From an uncultured Butyrivibrio sp. (lineage in GTDB: Bacteria; Bacillota; Clostridia; Lachnospirales; Lachnospiraceae): a stretch of 64,000 bases of DNA. Shown in pieces: positions 31,583 to 40,224 of this stretch. Where the stretch lies: the NCBI RefSeq assembly GCF_947169445.1, contig NZ_CAMVPU010000014.1, forward strand, positions 1 through 64,000, written 5' to 3'. A program made the translations under genes and the position numbers. The notes beneath the pieces were generated by a model. That model was not told the origin of the DNA. It was given only the letters and a program-made list of their open reading frames with translations, and ran no database searches. The first letter of the stretch is position 1; every line of letters begins with the position of its first letter.

Positions 31583-34177
31583 ATGAATATACAGAAGTTT
31601 ACACAGAAATCAATTGAAGCAGTTAATGGCTGTGAGAAGGTTGCTATGGAATATGGCAATCAGGAAATAGAACAGGAGCATCTTTTGTATGCTCTCATGA
31701 CAATTGAGGATAGCCTTATTGCCAGACTAGTCGAGAAGATGGGAATTGATACGGCTTCTTTCATTGATAGGATTGAGCAGGGAATCAGGAAGAGGACCAA
31801 GGTGCAGGGTGGTCAGCCTTATGTTGGAGCTGAGCTGAATAAAGCTCTTTTGTCTGCTGAGGATGAGGCTAAGACCCTTGGCGATGAGTATGTATCAGTG
31901 GAACATCTCTTTTTGGCAGTTATCAAGAAGGCCAACAGAGAGGTAAAAGAAATCCTTAGCGAGTTTGGGATAGACAGGAACAGATTCCTGCAGGTGCTTT
32001 CAGAAGTAAGAGGCAACAGGAATGTTACTACGGATAATCCTGAAGCTACCTATGATACTCTCAATAAATATGGAACGGAGTTGGTTGAGAAGGCCAAGAG
32101 GCAGAAGCTTGATCCTGTAATAGGAAGAGATACTGAGATTAGAAATGTCATCAGAATCCTGTCCAGAAAGACCAAGAATAATCCGGTACTTATTGGAGAA
32201 CCCGGCGTTGGTAAGACAGCAGTTGTAGAGGCGCTGGCCCAGAGAATTGCCAGTGGTGATGTGCCAACTGCTCTTAAGGATAAGAAGATCTTTTCACTGG
32301 ATATGGGTGCTCTTGTTGCTGGCGCTAAGTATCGTGGTGAATTTGAGGAGAGACTTAAGGCTGTTCTCGAGGATGTTAAGGAATCGGATGGTGAGATAAT
32401 TCTTTTCATAGATGAATTGCATCTTATTGTTGGTGCGGGCAAGACGGACGGTGCAATGGATGCCGGAAATATGTTAAAGCCTATGCTGGCAAGAGGCGAG
32501 CTTCACTGCATCGGTGCCACAACTCTTAATGAGTACAGGCAGTACATTGAGAAGGATGCAGCTCTGGAGAGACGTTTTCAGCCTGTTATGGTGGATGAGC
32601 CTACAGTTGAGGATACTATCAGTATTCTTCGTGGTCTTAAGGAGAGGTATGAGGTATACCATGGCGTTAAGATCATGGACAGTGCATTGGTGAGCGCTGC
32701 AGTTCTTTCTAACAGATATATTTCTGACAGATTTCTTCCTGATAAGGCAATTGACCTGGTGGATGAAGCCTGCGCTCTTATTAAGACTGAGATGGACTCA
32801 ATGCCTGCTGAGCTGGATGAGCTGAACCGTAAGATCATGCAGATGCAGATCGAGGAGGCTGCTCTTAAAAAGGAAGACGATTCTCTTAGCAAGGAGAGAT
32901 TGTCCAATCTGCAAAAAGAGCTGGCTGAGCTTAGGGAAGACTTTGATGCCAGAAAAGCTCAGTGGTCCAATGAAAAAGAAGCTGTTGATAAACTGGCAGC
33001 CATGAGAGAACAGATAGATACTATCAATTCTGAGATTGCAATTGCTCAGAGAGACGGAGATTATGAGAAGGCCGGTGAACTTCAGTATGGTAAACTCCCA
33101 GCTCTTAAGAAACAGCTTGAAGAGGCGGAAAGTCTTGCCAGAGAGAAGGAGTCTGAGACAACTCTTGTTCATGAGAGGGTATCTGATGAGGAAATAGCAG
33201 GAATAATCAGCAGATGGACAGGAATTCCGGTAAGCAAACTTACAGAGAGCGAGAGAAATAAGACTTTACATTTGCCGGACGAACTGCACCAGAGAGTCAT
33301 TGGACAGGATGAGGCGGTAGTAAAGGTTTCTGAAGCTATCATGAGATCTAAGGCCGGAATAAAGGATCCTACTAAACCGATTGGTTCTTTCCTGTTCCTG
33401 GGCCCTACGGGTGTAGGTAAGACAGAGCTTGCTAAGAGCCTTGCTCAGGCGCTTTTTGACGATGAGAATAACATGGTCAGAATAGATATGAGTGAGTACA
33501 TGGAGAAGTATAGCGTATCCAGACTTATCGGAGCGCCTCCAGGATATGTAGGCTATGACGAGGGTGGTCAGCTGACAGAGGCAGTCAGGAGAAAACCTTA
33601 TGCGGTAGTTCTTTTTGATGAGGTTGAGAAAGCACATCCTGATGTGTTCAATATCCTTCTGCAGGTTCTTGATGATGGACGTATCACTGATTCTCAGGGC
33701 AGAACTGTTGATTTCAAGAATACTATTCTTATCATGACATCAAATATTGGAGCTCAGTATCTGTTGGACGGTATCAGAGATGACGGAACTATAAGTGATG
33801 AAGCAGAAAAAGATACTATGGAAGATCTGCGTGCACACTTCAGACCGGAGTTTCTGAACAGACTGGATGAGATCATTATGTTCAAGCCTCTTACAAAGAG
33901 TAATATTGGCGGAATTGTTGATCTTGTTATAGCTGATCTTAATAAGAGACTATCTGACAGGGAGATTACAGTAAGGCTGACAGATGCAGCTAAGGATTAT
34001 GTAATTGATAATGCTTATGATCCGATTTATGGCGCGCGTCCTCTCAAGAGATATATCCAGAAGTATGTAGAGACACTTTCAGCTAAGCTTATTCTGGAAG
34101 ATCGTGTCCAGCCCCATGATGCCATAGAATTTGATGTATCTGGTGGTGAGCTTACGGCTAGAGCGGTGAAGAATTGA
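31583..34177 (+). CDS. clpB: ATP-dependent chaperone ClpB
   Basis: Hsp100 disaggregase. About 864 residues from the ATG at 31583, 6 bases after GGGAGG; the longer frame from 31535 lies upstream of that site. N-terminal double Clp-N repeat (about 1-150, FTQKSIEAV and LSAEDEAKTLG), AAA-1 with GEPGVGKTA and LFIDELH, the long middle coiled coil (about 400-530, with ELDELNRKIMQMQIEEAAL as its start, here trimmed) typical of ClpB and not ClpC, AAA-2 with GPTGVGKTELAKS and VVLFDEVEKAHPDVFN, and the C-terminal D2-small domain with YGARPLKRYIQ. Refolds aggregated proteins with DnaK. Single-gene unit with its own promoter. Confidence 0.97.
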   Translation: MNIQKFTQKSIEAVNGCEKVAMEYGNQEIEQEHLLYALMTIEDSLIARLVEKMGIDTASFIDRIEQGIRKRTKVQGGQPYVGAELNKALLSAEDEAKTLGDEYVSVEHLFLAVIKKANREVKEILSEFGIDRNRFLQVLSEVRGNRNVTTDNPEATYDTLNKYGTELVEKAKRQKLDPVIGRDTEIRNVIRILSRKTKNNPVLIGEPGVGKTAVVEALAQRIASGDVPTALKDKKIFSLDMGALVAGAKYRGEFEERLKAVLEDVKESDGEIILFIDELHLIVGAGKTDGAMDAGNMLKPMLARGELHCIGATTLNEYRQYIEKDAALERRFQPVMVDEPTVEDTISILRGLKERYEVYHGVKIMDSALVSAAVLSNRYISDRFLPDKAIDLVDEACALIKTEMDSMPAELDELNRKIMQMQIEEAALKKEDDSLSKERLSNLQKELAELREDFDARKAQWSNEKEAVDKLAAMREQIDTINSEIAIAQRDGDYEKAGELQYGKLPALKKQLEEAESLAREKESETTLVHERVSDEEIAGIISRWTGIPVSKLTESERNKTLHLPDELHQRVIGQDEAVVKVSEAIMRSKAGIKDPTKPIGSFLFLGPTGVGKTELAKSLAQALFDDENNMVRIDMSEYMEKYSVSRLIGAPPGYVGYDEGGQLTEAVRRKPYAVVLFDEVEKAHPDVFNILLQVLDDGRITDSQGRTVDFKNTILIMTSNIGAQYLLDGIRDDGTISDEAEKDTMEDLRAHFRPEFLNRLDEIIMFKPLTKSNIGGIVDLVIADLNKRLSDREITVRLTDAAKDYVIDNAYDPIYGARPLKRYIQKYVETLSAKLILEDRVQPHDAIEFDVSGGELTARAVKN

Positions 34178-34200
34178 TATATTCTTGAACCTATATGATA

Positions 34201-34235
34201 CTAAAGCACCCTTGGCTTTTGCTAAGGGTGCTTTA
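34201..34235. terminator. Hairpin behind clpB
   Basis: CTAAAGCACCCTT and AAGGGTGCTTTAG form a perfect 13-bp stem over a 9-base loop, but with only a short T-run inside the stem. Probably the clpB terminator, and usable from the minus strand for the ATPase gene. Confidence 0.7.
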
Positions 34236-34307
34236 GAATTAATAGCTAATGATCAATAAGTAAAGCGATAATGAGCGAAAAATATTTTATGAAATTTTCT
34301 TTTTGAT

Positions 34308-35351
34308 TCATATAGCGTTCTCAACATATTCTTTAAATCTAGGAAGCTTGAGAACTATCATACCACGATTTGAACCATCTATTATTCCTTTATCAATAAG
34401 ACGTTTCCTTGGTTCACTCCATTCGTTATGCTTTTTCTTTGTTAAATTTAACAGTTCTGAAACATTCATGGAGTCTTTTTGGACAATAAAATTTAAAAAC
34501 CATCTGTCTTTTGGGGTTAGCTCACTCCATATTTTGTTATATACTTTTTGGGCTAGTGCTTCATCAACCTGAGCAAGTACCATTCCGGTTATTTCTTTTT
34601 CTTTTGATTCCCACATGTATTTTCCAAAAGCCTGATAGGCAAAAGCGTATCCTTTTGTCATGACTGCCATTTCGTAAGCTACTTCATCAGAAAGCCCAAG
34701 AGTTTTTTTGTAGTCTTCCCTTATTATTCCTATATTTAGTGGTGTCATATCGCATTTTGTGGCTCTTAAAAAGAATGTGAGGCCGTCAGTATTCTCTATG
34801 CTTTCAATGTCTTCATAAAGGCCCGCTACAACTAAATAAATTGGTAAATCTTTTCTTATAAGTATCTGGAATTCTTGAATGAAATCTATTAGTGAATCTG
34901 TTTTACGTACTTCATCAATGACAATAAGGACCTTCTTTTTTCTTTTTTGTATTTCGACAAGAATTTGCTCAAGAACAATATCTATGCTGGCAGCGGGACT
35001 TTTCTGACTTATATTCAAACCTATGCCGAATGCTGAAAGGTTCAAATTTGAATCGATAAATTTAGTTAAAAATGGAGTGTTTGTATATAGGCTTGCTACC
35101 AGATCATTTGTTATTGATGAGTTGGATTTTAAGTCGACAACTATCCAATTATTATATTCCTTAATCTGTTTCTCTATTGCAGTAAGAGTGACGGTTTTGC
35201 CGGTTCCTCTTATTCCGGTCAATTTGAATGCCTGTTCTTCAACAATATCTGAATTGAGAGTATCTACTATGTCATCAATAAGAAGATTTCTGCTGATGTA
35301 TTGGGTGGGAACTCTGCCAAAACTAATTGCGTATGGATTTCTCTCTGTCAT
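34308..35351 (-). CDS. Orc/Cdc6-like AAA ATPase of unknown role
   Basis: About 347 residues. Start taken at 35351, 7 bases after AGGAG; the ATG at 35366 lies before it. The N-terminal half is a P-loop ATPase: GIRGTGKT (Walker A) and VLIVIDEV (Walker B), with ...VAGLYEDI as sensor 1-like strand. The C-terminal third (about 270-347) looks like a winged helix: WFLNFIVQKDSMNVSELL and KRLIDKGIIDGSNRG. This is the layout of stand-alone AAA proteins annotated simply as ATP-binding proteins, often near mobile or defence loci. There is no partner gene here. A flanking AT-rich stretch (35367-35486) holds no gene. Confidence 0.7.
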   Translation of the reverse strand: MTERNPYAISFGRVPTQYISRNLLIDDIVDTLNSDIVEEQAFKLTGIRGTGKTVTLTAIEKQIKEYNNWIVVDLKSNSSITNDLVASLYTNTPFLTKFIDSNLNLSAFGIGLNISQKSPAASIDIVLEQILVEIQKRKKKVLIVIDEVRKTDSLIDFIQEFQILIRKDLPIYLVVAGLYEDIESIENTDGLTFFLRATKCDMTPLNIGIIREDYKKTLGLSDEVAYEMAVMTKGYAFAYQAFGKYMWESKEKEITGMVLAQVDEALAQKVYNKIWSELTPKDRWFLNFIVQKDSMNVSELLNLTKKKHNEWSEPRKRLIDKGIIDGSNRGMIVLKLPRFKEYVENAI

Positions 35352-35486
35352 ATTTCTCCTATTCATAAAAATATAATTTTATATTATTGACTATAAAAAC
35401 ATATAATTTGATATAAAAATATATAAATTTCTATAAAGAGTATATTATCATATAATAACCGTAATTTCAAAAAGATTGTATGATAT

Positions 35487-35534
35487 CTTGAATCATGTTC
35501 TCACGAAACCCGCAGCTAGTGCGGATTTCTGTAC
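35487..35534 (+). repeat. Dispersed hairpin repeat, family 2, copy 1
   Basis: CTTGAATCATGTTCTCACG, then AAACCCGCA-GCTAG-TGCGGATTT, then CTGTA. Near copies at 36006-36054 and 51246-51294. Confidence 0.8.
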
Positions 35535-35633
35535 AATTGATAAGCAACTGTATGAATGATAAAATATATCATATATTTTGATGTATATTTATGGGGTGCA
35601 TATAAAAATTGTAATTTCTAGAGGAGGTTTTGC

Positions 35634-35927
35634 ATGGAAGAAAACAAGGATTTCAACACTTCAACTGAACATGAACACTCACACACTCATACTTACACAC
35701 ATTCGCATCCACATGATCATCAGGGCGAGACAGATATAGAGAAGCTTAAGGCACTTCTTAATTACATGGCTTCACATAACGCAGATCACACACACGAGCT
35801 CGAGCATCTTGCAGAGCACCTGAAGGAAGCAGGAAATGTTGAGGCTTATGAACTTGCGATGGAAGCGGTTAAGTTCTTTTCTGAGGGAAATGAGAAATTA
35901 AGGAATGCACTTGAATGTATAAAATAA
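35634..35927 (+). CDS. Small histidine-rich metal-binding-like protein
   Basis: 97 residues. The N-terminal 30 residues are exceptionally rich in His (EHEHSHTHTYTHSHPHDH), a pattern seen in nickel, zinc and cobalt sequestering or delivery proteins. The rest is helical with further His (NADHTHELEHLAEHL) and an AYELAMEAVKFF helix, ending in ECIK. No enzyme motif. GAGGAGG precedes the start. The gene is flanked by two copies of a dispersed hairpin repeat. A role in storing or buffering a transition metal is likely; which metal cannot be read. I see no Fur or Zur-type box in the upstream region. Confidence 0.75.
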   Translation: MEENKDFNTSTEHEHSHTHTYTHSHPHDHQGETDIEKLKALLNYMASHNADHTHELEHLAEHLKEAGNVEAYELAMEAVKFFSEGNEKLRNALECIK

Positions 35928-35957
35928 ATAGATGTTAAGTAAACACTAATAATATCA

Positions 35958-36003
35958 GCAAACAAGCCGATTCCAGTCGACTTACGTCGAAGGGCTTGTT
36001 TGC
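35958..36003 (+). terminator. Hairpin behind the His-rich gene
   Basis: GCAAACAAGCC pairs with GGGCTTGTTTGC around an inner TCGAC-TTAC-GTCGA stem; no long T-tail. It abuts the second family-2 repeat. Confidence 0.6.
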
Positions 36004-36005
36004 CA

Positions 36006-36054
36006 CTTGAATCATGTTCTCACGAAATCCGAAGTAAATGCGGATTTCTGTAAT
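36006..36054 (+). repeat. Dispersed hairpin repeat, family 2, copy 2
   Basis: Same layout as 35487-35534, with GAAATCCGAAGTAAATGCGG as the arm region. Lies just outside the DUF4250 stop. Confidence 0.8.
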
Positions 36055-36067
36055 TTCATCTAAGAAC

Positions 36068-36250
36068 TCATACAAATTTATTCTGTGAAGCCAGATATTC
36101 GTATCCCGCTTTTTTGAGTGTTTCAATCACTTCATTTAAATCTTCCTTGGATAAATCAAGGCCTTCTGAAAGGGCATCCAGAGAAGAGTAGTTGTCTCGA
36201 AGCTGGGTATTAACGTAACTTAGCAGTATTACTGGATCTTTTGGTAACAT
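36068..36250 (-). CDS. DUF4250 domain protein
   Basis: 60 residues from the ATG at 36250, which has AAGGAG 6 bases upstream; the in-frame ATG at 36271 would include that site. The sequence matches the small DUF4250 family found in Clostridia: LPKDPVILLSYVNTQLRD, SSLDALSEGLDL and the closing ASQNKFV. A helical, HTH-like protein of unknown function. It lies head-to-tail after the clostripain gene with a 53-bp gap. Confidence 0.9.
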   Translation of the reverse strand: MLPKDPVILLSYVNTQLRDNYSSLDALSEGLDLSKEDLNEVIETLKKAGYEYLASQNKFV

Positions 36251-36303
36251 ATCGAACTCCTTATAATTCATGAGAGCAAAGGTAGTGCTTTGCTCTCATT
36301 TTT

Positions 36304-38112
36304 CTAGTCCTCCACCTCATACCAGTCGTCGTCATCTTCGTCGTAGTAGTAGATGGTGTCATGATCTTCATCATAATAGAACATTGTATCAGTTTCATCG
36401 TCGTACAGGTAGAGGGTATCTCCTTCGTACAGGTACCAGATTTCTTCTTCGTAATCGTAGAGCCAGTCGTCGTAGTAATCACCACCATAGTAGCCATCAT
36501 TACCGCTATAGTAGTCATTATGGCCACCAGAGTAACTATTATTATCATAACCGCAGCTACCATAGTCATAGTATTCACAGTAATCGGAATCATCGTAATC
36601 ATAGCTGAACTGGCAGGAACCACCGTTGCTGTAGTTGCAGCCATAGTCAGATTCATAGGAACCCCAGCCGCCCCAGCTGTTATCGAAGCTGTCATAGTCG
36701 TAATAGTCGTTGGAACCCTGACTGGATACAAATTCTCCCAGCCATTCAATGTACTCATCATCAAGGCCTATGTCGCTATAGACGCTTTTTAGCTGCTTGT
36801 AAAAAGATTTGTCGCCATAGGGGAGAGATACTGCAAGGCCGGTGAGCTCATTTTTATCAGAGGTGTGGCCGTAATATGCTACAGCAGCCTTCAGAGCAGA
36901 AGTGAGGTTCTTGGCTTCGTCACTGGTGTTATCTATATTCTCTACAAGAGCCATGATGTCGCTGATGTAGTAGTCAGACAAAGTTACGTCGCTGTCATCG
37001 AAGCCCCAGTAACTCCAGAAGCCACCTCTGCTTCTTTTCTTGGCTTTATGCATACGGCTGTAATTCTTATTCAAAAGAGCTGCTTCATTTTTATAGGCAA
37101 ATGCTTTCCAGGCTGAAAACAGATTCTTGGCGGTGGAAACATTGAAAAGACCCATGCAGGCTGAATCGCCGCCATATTCATTCTCGTTATCAGAAATAAT
37201 GTCATCTACGATGTATTTGCCAAGAAGAGGTGTGGACATTCCAGGATTGGTTTCAAAAAACTTCATCCAGTTGGTGTAGCTCCAGCCTAGCCCTGACTCA
37301 AAATCCTCTGATAAAAGAGCATATTTGCAATAAGGAGAGAGGGCATAGAGAGTTTCCATGCTGGCCATGATACAGCAGTCCATTCCGATGATATCAAAAT
37401 GAATGTCCTTATTTTCTGAAAAGGCCCTTGCCATTTCTGCAATGGTCAGACTTGAAGATTCGTCCTGCCATTCGTCATATCCAAAACCATATACAGGACC
37501 GCCGCCGTGATCCCAGAACAGGAAAATATATCTTTCTGCAGGGTAGCCTTTTTTACAATAGCTTATGAATTCAGAAAGAGTATCCTTGGAAGTGCAGTCC
37601 AGTTGCCCTAAGTTATCACGGACAAGGACCAGCTTGTCGTCTTCGATTTTGTAGGTCTGGGCAGTTTTGGAAGAAATTCCGTATCTTTTCCAGTCCTTGG
37701 TTCCCATGGTCTGAACGATGACGTTGACTTTGTTACCGATGCCGGATGCAATCATCTCTGACAGGTCTTTACTAGCTTCACCTGCATCGGATTCAAGGTC
37801 TGAACCATTCATAAATACCATGATCGTGGCTGATTTGGCATTGGTGCCTACAGAAACTGCCTCAACATTTGAAGAGGAAAAGAGCTGATTCGTCTTTTGA
37901 TGATCGGTGCTTTCATTCTCTTTTTCTGATGCTGTAGTACTGCCTTCGTTATCTGTAATTCCAGCTTCTGCTTCGATACTGTTATTGGTAACACTGCTGC
38001 CACTTTCATCATCAGGAAGAAGCATGATGATGACAAACAGTACTCCTAATGTGGCAAAAAAGCCGATTATTATCTTTGAAAGTATTCCTTTTTTCTTAGG
38101 TTCTTTTTCCAT
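36304..38112 (-). CDS. Membrane-anchored clostripain-family (C11) cysteine peptidase with Asp/Tyr-rich tail
   Basis: About 602 residues from the ATG at 38112; a TTG four codons upstream is possible. One N-terminal membrane helix (ATLGVLFVIIMLLP) places the protein outside. An acidic Ser/Thr spacer (about 35-70) leads to the C11 domain (about 70-440): IMVFMNGSDLES, FLFWDHGGG with His202 and IIGMDCCIMAS with Cys247. The last about 130 residues are odd: very rich in Asp, Tyr, Gly and Glu with several Cys, reading in part as DDSDYCEYYDYGSCGYD and YYDEDHDTIYYYDEDD. This is likely disordered, cation-binding or surface-binding. Substrate unknown. Operon with the 87-aa protein, which shares its anchor. 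Confidence 0.85.
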   Translation of the reverse strand: MEKEPKKKGILSKIIIGFFATLGVLFVIIMLLPDDESGSSVTNNSIEAEAGITDNEGSTTASEKENESTDHQKTNQLFSSSNVEAVSVGTNAKSATIMVFMNGSDLESDAGEASKDLSEMIASGIGNKVNVIVQTMGTKDWKRYGISSKTAQTYKIEDDKLVLVRDNLGQLDCTSKDTLSEFISYCKKGYPAERYIFLFWDHGGGPVYGFGYDEWQDESSSLTIAEMARAFSENKDIHFDIIGMDCCIMASMETLYALSPYCKYALLSEDFESGLGWSYTNWMKFFETNPGMSTPLLGKYIVDDIISDNENEYGGDSACMGLFNVSTAKNLFSAWKAFAYKNEAALLNKNYSRMHKAKKRSRGGFWSYWGFDDSDVTLSDYYISDIMALVENIDNTSDEAKNLTSALKAAVAYYGHTSDKNELTGLAVSLPYGDKSFYKQLKSVYSDIGLDDEYIEWLGEFVSSQGSNDYYDYDSFDNSWGGWGSYESDYGCNYSNGGSCQFSYDYDDSDYCEYYDYGSCGYDNNSYSGGHNDYYSGNDGYYGGDYYDDWLYDYEEEIWYLYEGDTLYLYDDETDTMFYYDEDHDTIYYYDEDDDDWYEVED

Positions 38113-38129
38113 TACTTTTTCCAATCTGA

Positions 38130-38393
38130 TTATTTGCCAAGGTAAGAGTTCAAACGATTCTGCGTAGCTTCAAAACTTTCACCTTCTAAAAGCTTTCCAA
38201 CTATGTGTCCCTTACTATCTACAAAAAATGAAGAAGGAATGAACTGAATGTCAGCTATTTCGGAGACAGCAGAGATTTCTGAATTTGCAACTTCTGTAGC
38301 CTCGTCTTCGTCATCTGGCATCAGCATAATAATGATAAAAAGAACCCCCAAGGTTGCCAGTACAGTTACTACTACAGTTTTTAGCTTTTCCAT
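38130..38393 (-). CDS. Small anchored protein with thioredoxin/TlpA-like C-terminal fragment
   Basis: 87 residues. The first ~28 (VTVLATLGVLFIIIMLMPDDE) closely match the N-terminus of the adjacent clostripain, so the anchor was duplicated. The last ~35 residues (PSSFFVDSKGHIVGKLLEGE, then a short helix) resemble the last strands of a TlpA/thioredoxin domain (FF.D..G.I.G...G), but the CxxC half is missing. Either a decayed TlpA-type gene or a small membrane protein in its own right. GGAGGG precedes the start at 38393. Ends 17 bp before the peptidase start. Confidence 0.6.
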   Translation of the reverse strand: MEKLKTVVVTVLATLGVLFIIIMLMPDDEDEATEVANSEISAVSEIADIQFIPSSFFVDSKGHIVGKLLEGESFEATQNRLNSYLGK

Positions 38394-38681
38394 TTTTCAT
38401 ACCCTCCGAAAACAATCAAACAATGCGTTACTGATCAATTTCTGAAAAGTAACAATAATTCACAATATATTGTAACAGTTGGAGGCATTTTAATCACTAC
38501 GCAATATGTAGAAATTGGCGTTTGAGATTATACATTATGTTGAAAACGCCTACTTTACGGGTGTATAATAAATTTGTAATACCATATATATTTGAATGTT
38601 ATAGTAGACATGGCGCTTTGCTGATGCTTAGCAAGATGCCGGAATAGAGCTTTTAGCGTATCTATCTGCATAAGGAGAGTT

Positions 38682-39407
38682 ATGTCAGAATCTATAGATA
38701 TTCACTGTCATATAATGCCGGGAGTTGATGATGGATCTCCGGATATCGAGACCAGTCTTAAGATGCTTAAGATTGCCCAGGATAATGAGATCACTGATAT
38801 TATTCTGACGCCACACCACAAGCCCATGCATCACAACGTTAGTCCCGAGAAGAACAGGCTCTTTTGCCATAAGCTGCAGGAAATTGCTGATAAGGCGGGA
38901 CTAAATGTAAATTTGTACTCGGGAAATGAAGTATATTATAGCGATGAGACACCAAGGGATCTAGAGAATAGAAGAATCAGTACTCTTGCTGGCTCGGATT
39001 ATGTTCTAGTGGAGTTTCATCCAACTACACCATATAAAGCAATTCACAACGGAATATATCAGGTGCAGGCTGCAGGGTACCTGCCAATAATAGCCCATGT
39101 AGAAAGATACAGTGACATTGTAAGCCATATATCAGATGTAGATGACCTTACAGAAATGGGGTGTCTTATTCAGGTAAATGCAGATAGCATTCTTGGGAAA
39201 TTTGGCTTTGGTATATCCCATTTTACCAGGAAACTCTTAAAAAATGGGTTGGTTAATTTTGTTGCAACGGATGCTCATGATGATAATAAAAGAGCTCCAA
39301 AGCTACTTGAATGCAGAAAATTAGTGGAAAAGAAATATGGAAGAGCCTACGCTGATAAGCTCTTTTACGATAATCCCGTGAGCATCATAAGGGGAGAAGT
39401 TATCTGA
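38682..39407 (+). CDS. cpsB: CpsB/CapC-type tyrosine-protein phosphatase (PHP)
   Basis: Manganese-dependent PHP-family phosphatase that dephosphorylates the BY-kinase of the capsule system. 241 residues. PHP motifs: IHCHIMPGVDDGS at the N-terminus, TPHHKP, VEFHP, AHVERY and ATDAHDDNKR near the C-terminus supply the metal ligands. AAGGAGA precedes the ATG at 38682. First gene of the EPS operon; TATAAT at 38574-38579 is a candidate -10 without a good -35. The 38394-38681 spacer has nothing else that I can name. Confidence 0.9.
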   Translation: MSESIDIHCHIMPGVDDGSPDIETSLKMLKIAQDNEITDIILTPHHKPMHHNVSPEKNRLFCHKLQEIADKAGLNVNLYSGNEVYYSDETPRDLENRRISTLAGSDYVLVEFHPTTPYKAIHNGIYQVQAAGYLPIIAHVERYSDIVSHISDVDDLTEMGCLIQVNADSILGKFGFGISHFTRKLLKNGLVNFVATDAHDDNKRAPKLLECRKLVEKKYGRAYADKLFYDNPVSIIRGEVI

Positions 39408-39416
39408 AAAAAATAA

Positions 39417-39469
39417 GTTACTGTTCAGAGAAAAGAGCGCGAATATGTACCGCAGAAAATGAACAGTAA
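39417..39469 (+). repeat. Hairpin related to dispersed repeat family 1
   Basis: GTTACTGTTCA and TGAACAGTAA as ends, with an interior unlike the other two copies except GCGCGAA. Lies between cpsB and cpsC. A diverged copy or an unrelated hairpin. Confidence 0.45.
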
Positions 39470-39489
39470 AAAATGGGGAGTGCTAAGGC

Positions 39490-40224
39490 ATGAGCAATAA
39501 GAATGATGTTCTTGAAATTAATCTGGGGGAACTGTTTGGAGTAATTCTGGGAAGGAGTTTTTTGATCATTAGTGCCGGAGTTTTCTTTGCACTTGCAGGT
39601 CTTTTTCTAAGCAAGTTTGTGATACCTCCGGAATATGAATCCACCACCAAAATTTATATTCTGAACAGAGAGGAAAACCAGACAGTTACGTATTCCGATG
39701 TGCAGATTTCCACGCAGCTTACTCAGGACTATGCGGAACTCATAAAGTCCAGGCGTGTTTTGGAGGAGGTTATCCAAAGACTTCACCTGATAGATATGGA
39801 GTACGATGATCTATATGATGTACTTAAGGTGGATACACCTGCGGATACGCGAATTGTAGCCATTACGGTAAAAGATAAGGACCCTCTTTTGGCAATGCAG
39901 ATAGCTAACTGCATCAGAGAAGTGGCCAGCGAACATATCACAAACGTTATGGATATTGATGCGATCAATATCGCTGAGACGGCCAATGTTCCCACATCGA
40001 AGGCGAGTCCCAGCGTGGCAAAATGGACGGTTATCTCAGGATTTCTTGGAGCGGTGGTTGTAGCTTTCTTTGCAATACTTGGATATCTTTTGGATGATTC
40101 AATAAAGAGCACCGACGATATAGAAAGATACCTTGGGCTCAGCACACTGGCGCTGATTCCGCTGACCACAGATGAGATGGACAAGAAGAAAAAGAAAAAG
40201 TCAAGTGCAAAGAAGGTAAAATAA
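39490..40224 (+). CDS. cpsC: Wzz/CpsC-type chain-length and kinase-activating membrane protein
   Basis: 244 residues. Two membrane helices (GRSFLIISAGVFFALAGLFL near residue 20; WTVISGFLGAVVVAFFAILG near 180) enclose an extracellular domain with ...PPEYESTTKIYILNRE and QDYAELIKSRRVLEEVI, as in Wzz/polysaccharide co-polymerases (longer pieces trimmed). A basic C-terminal cytoplasmic tail (KKKKKSSAKK) probably contacts the CpsD kinase. It abuts cpsD with no gap. Role: activates the BY-kinase and sets EPS chain length. Confidence 0.9.
   Translation: MSNKNDVLEINLGELFGVILGRSFLIISAGVFFALAGLFLSKFVIPPEYESTTKIYILNREENQTVTYSDVQISTQLTQDYAELIKSRRVLEEVIQRLHLIDMEYDDLYDVLKVDTPADTRIVAITVKDKDPLLAMQIANCIREVASEHITNVMDIDAINIAETANVPTSKASPSVAKWTVISGFLGAVVVAFFAILGYLLDDSIKSTDDIERYLGLSTLALIPLTTDEMDKKKKKKSSAKKVK

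Noticed and set aside
34308..35351. Defence ATPase.
   Set aside because: P-loop and winged helix are visible, but no nuclease or other effector gene is adjacent; the role is left open.
36361..36792. Ile/Val-rich plus-strand frame opposite the clostripain tail.
   Set aside because: Mirror of GAY/TAY codons of the Asp/Tyr tail; not a membrane protein gene.
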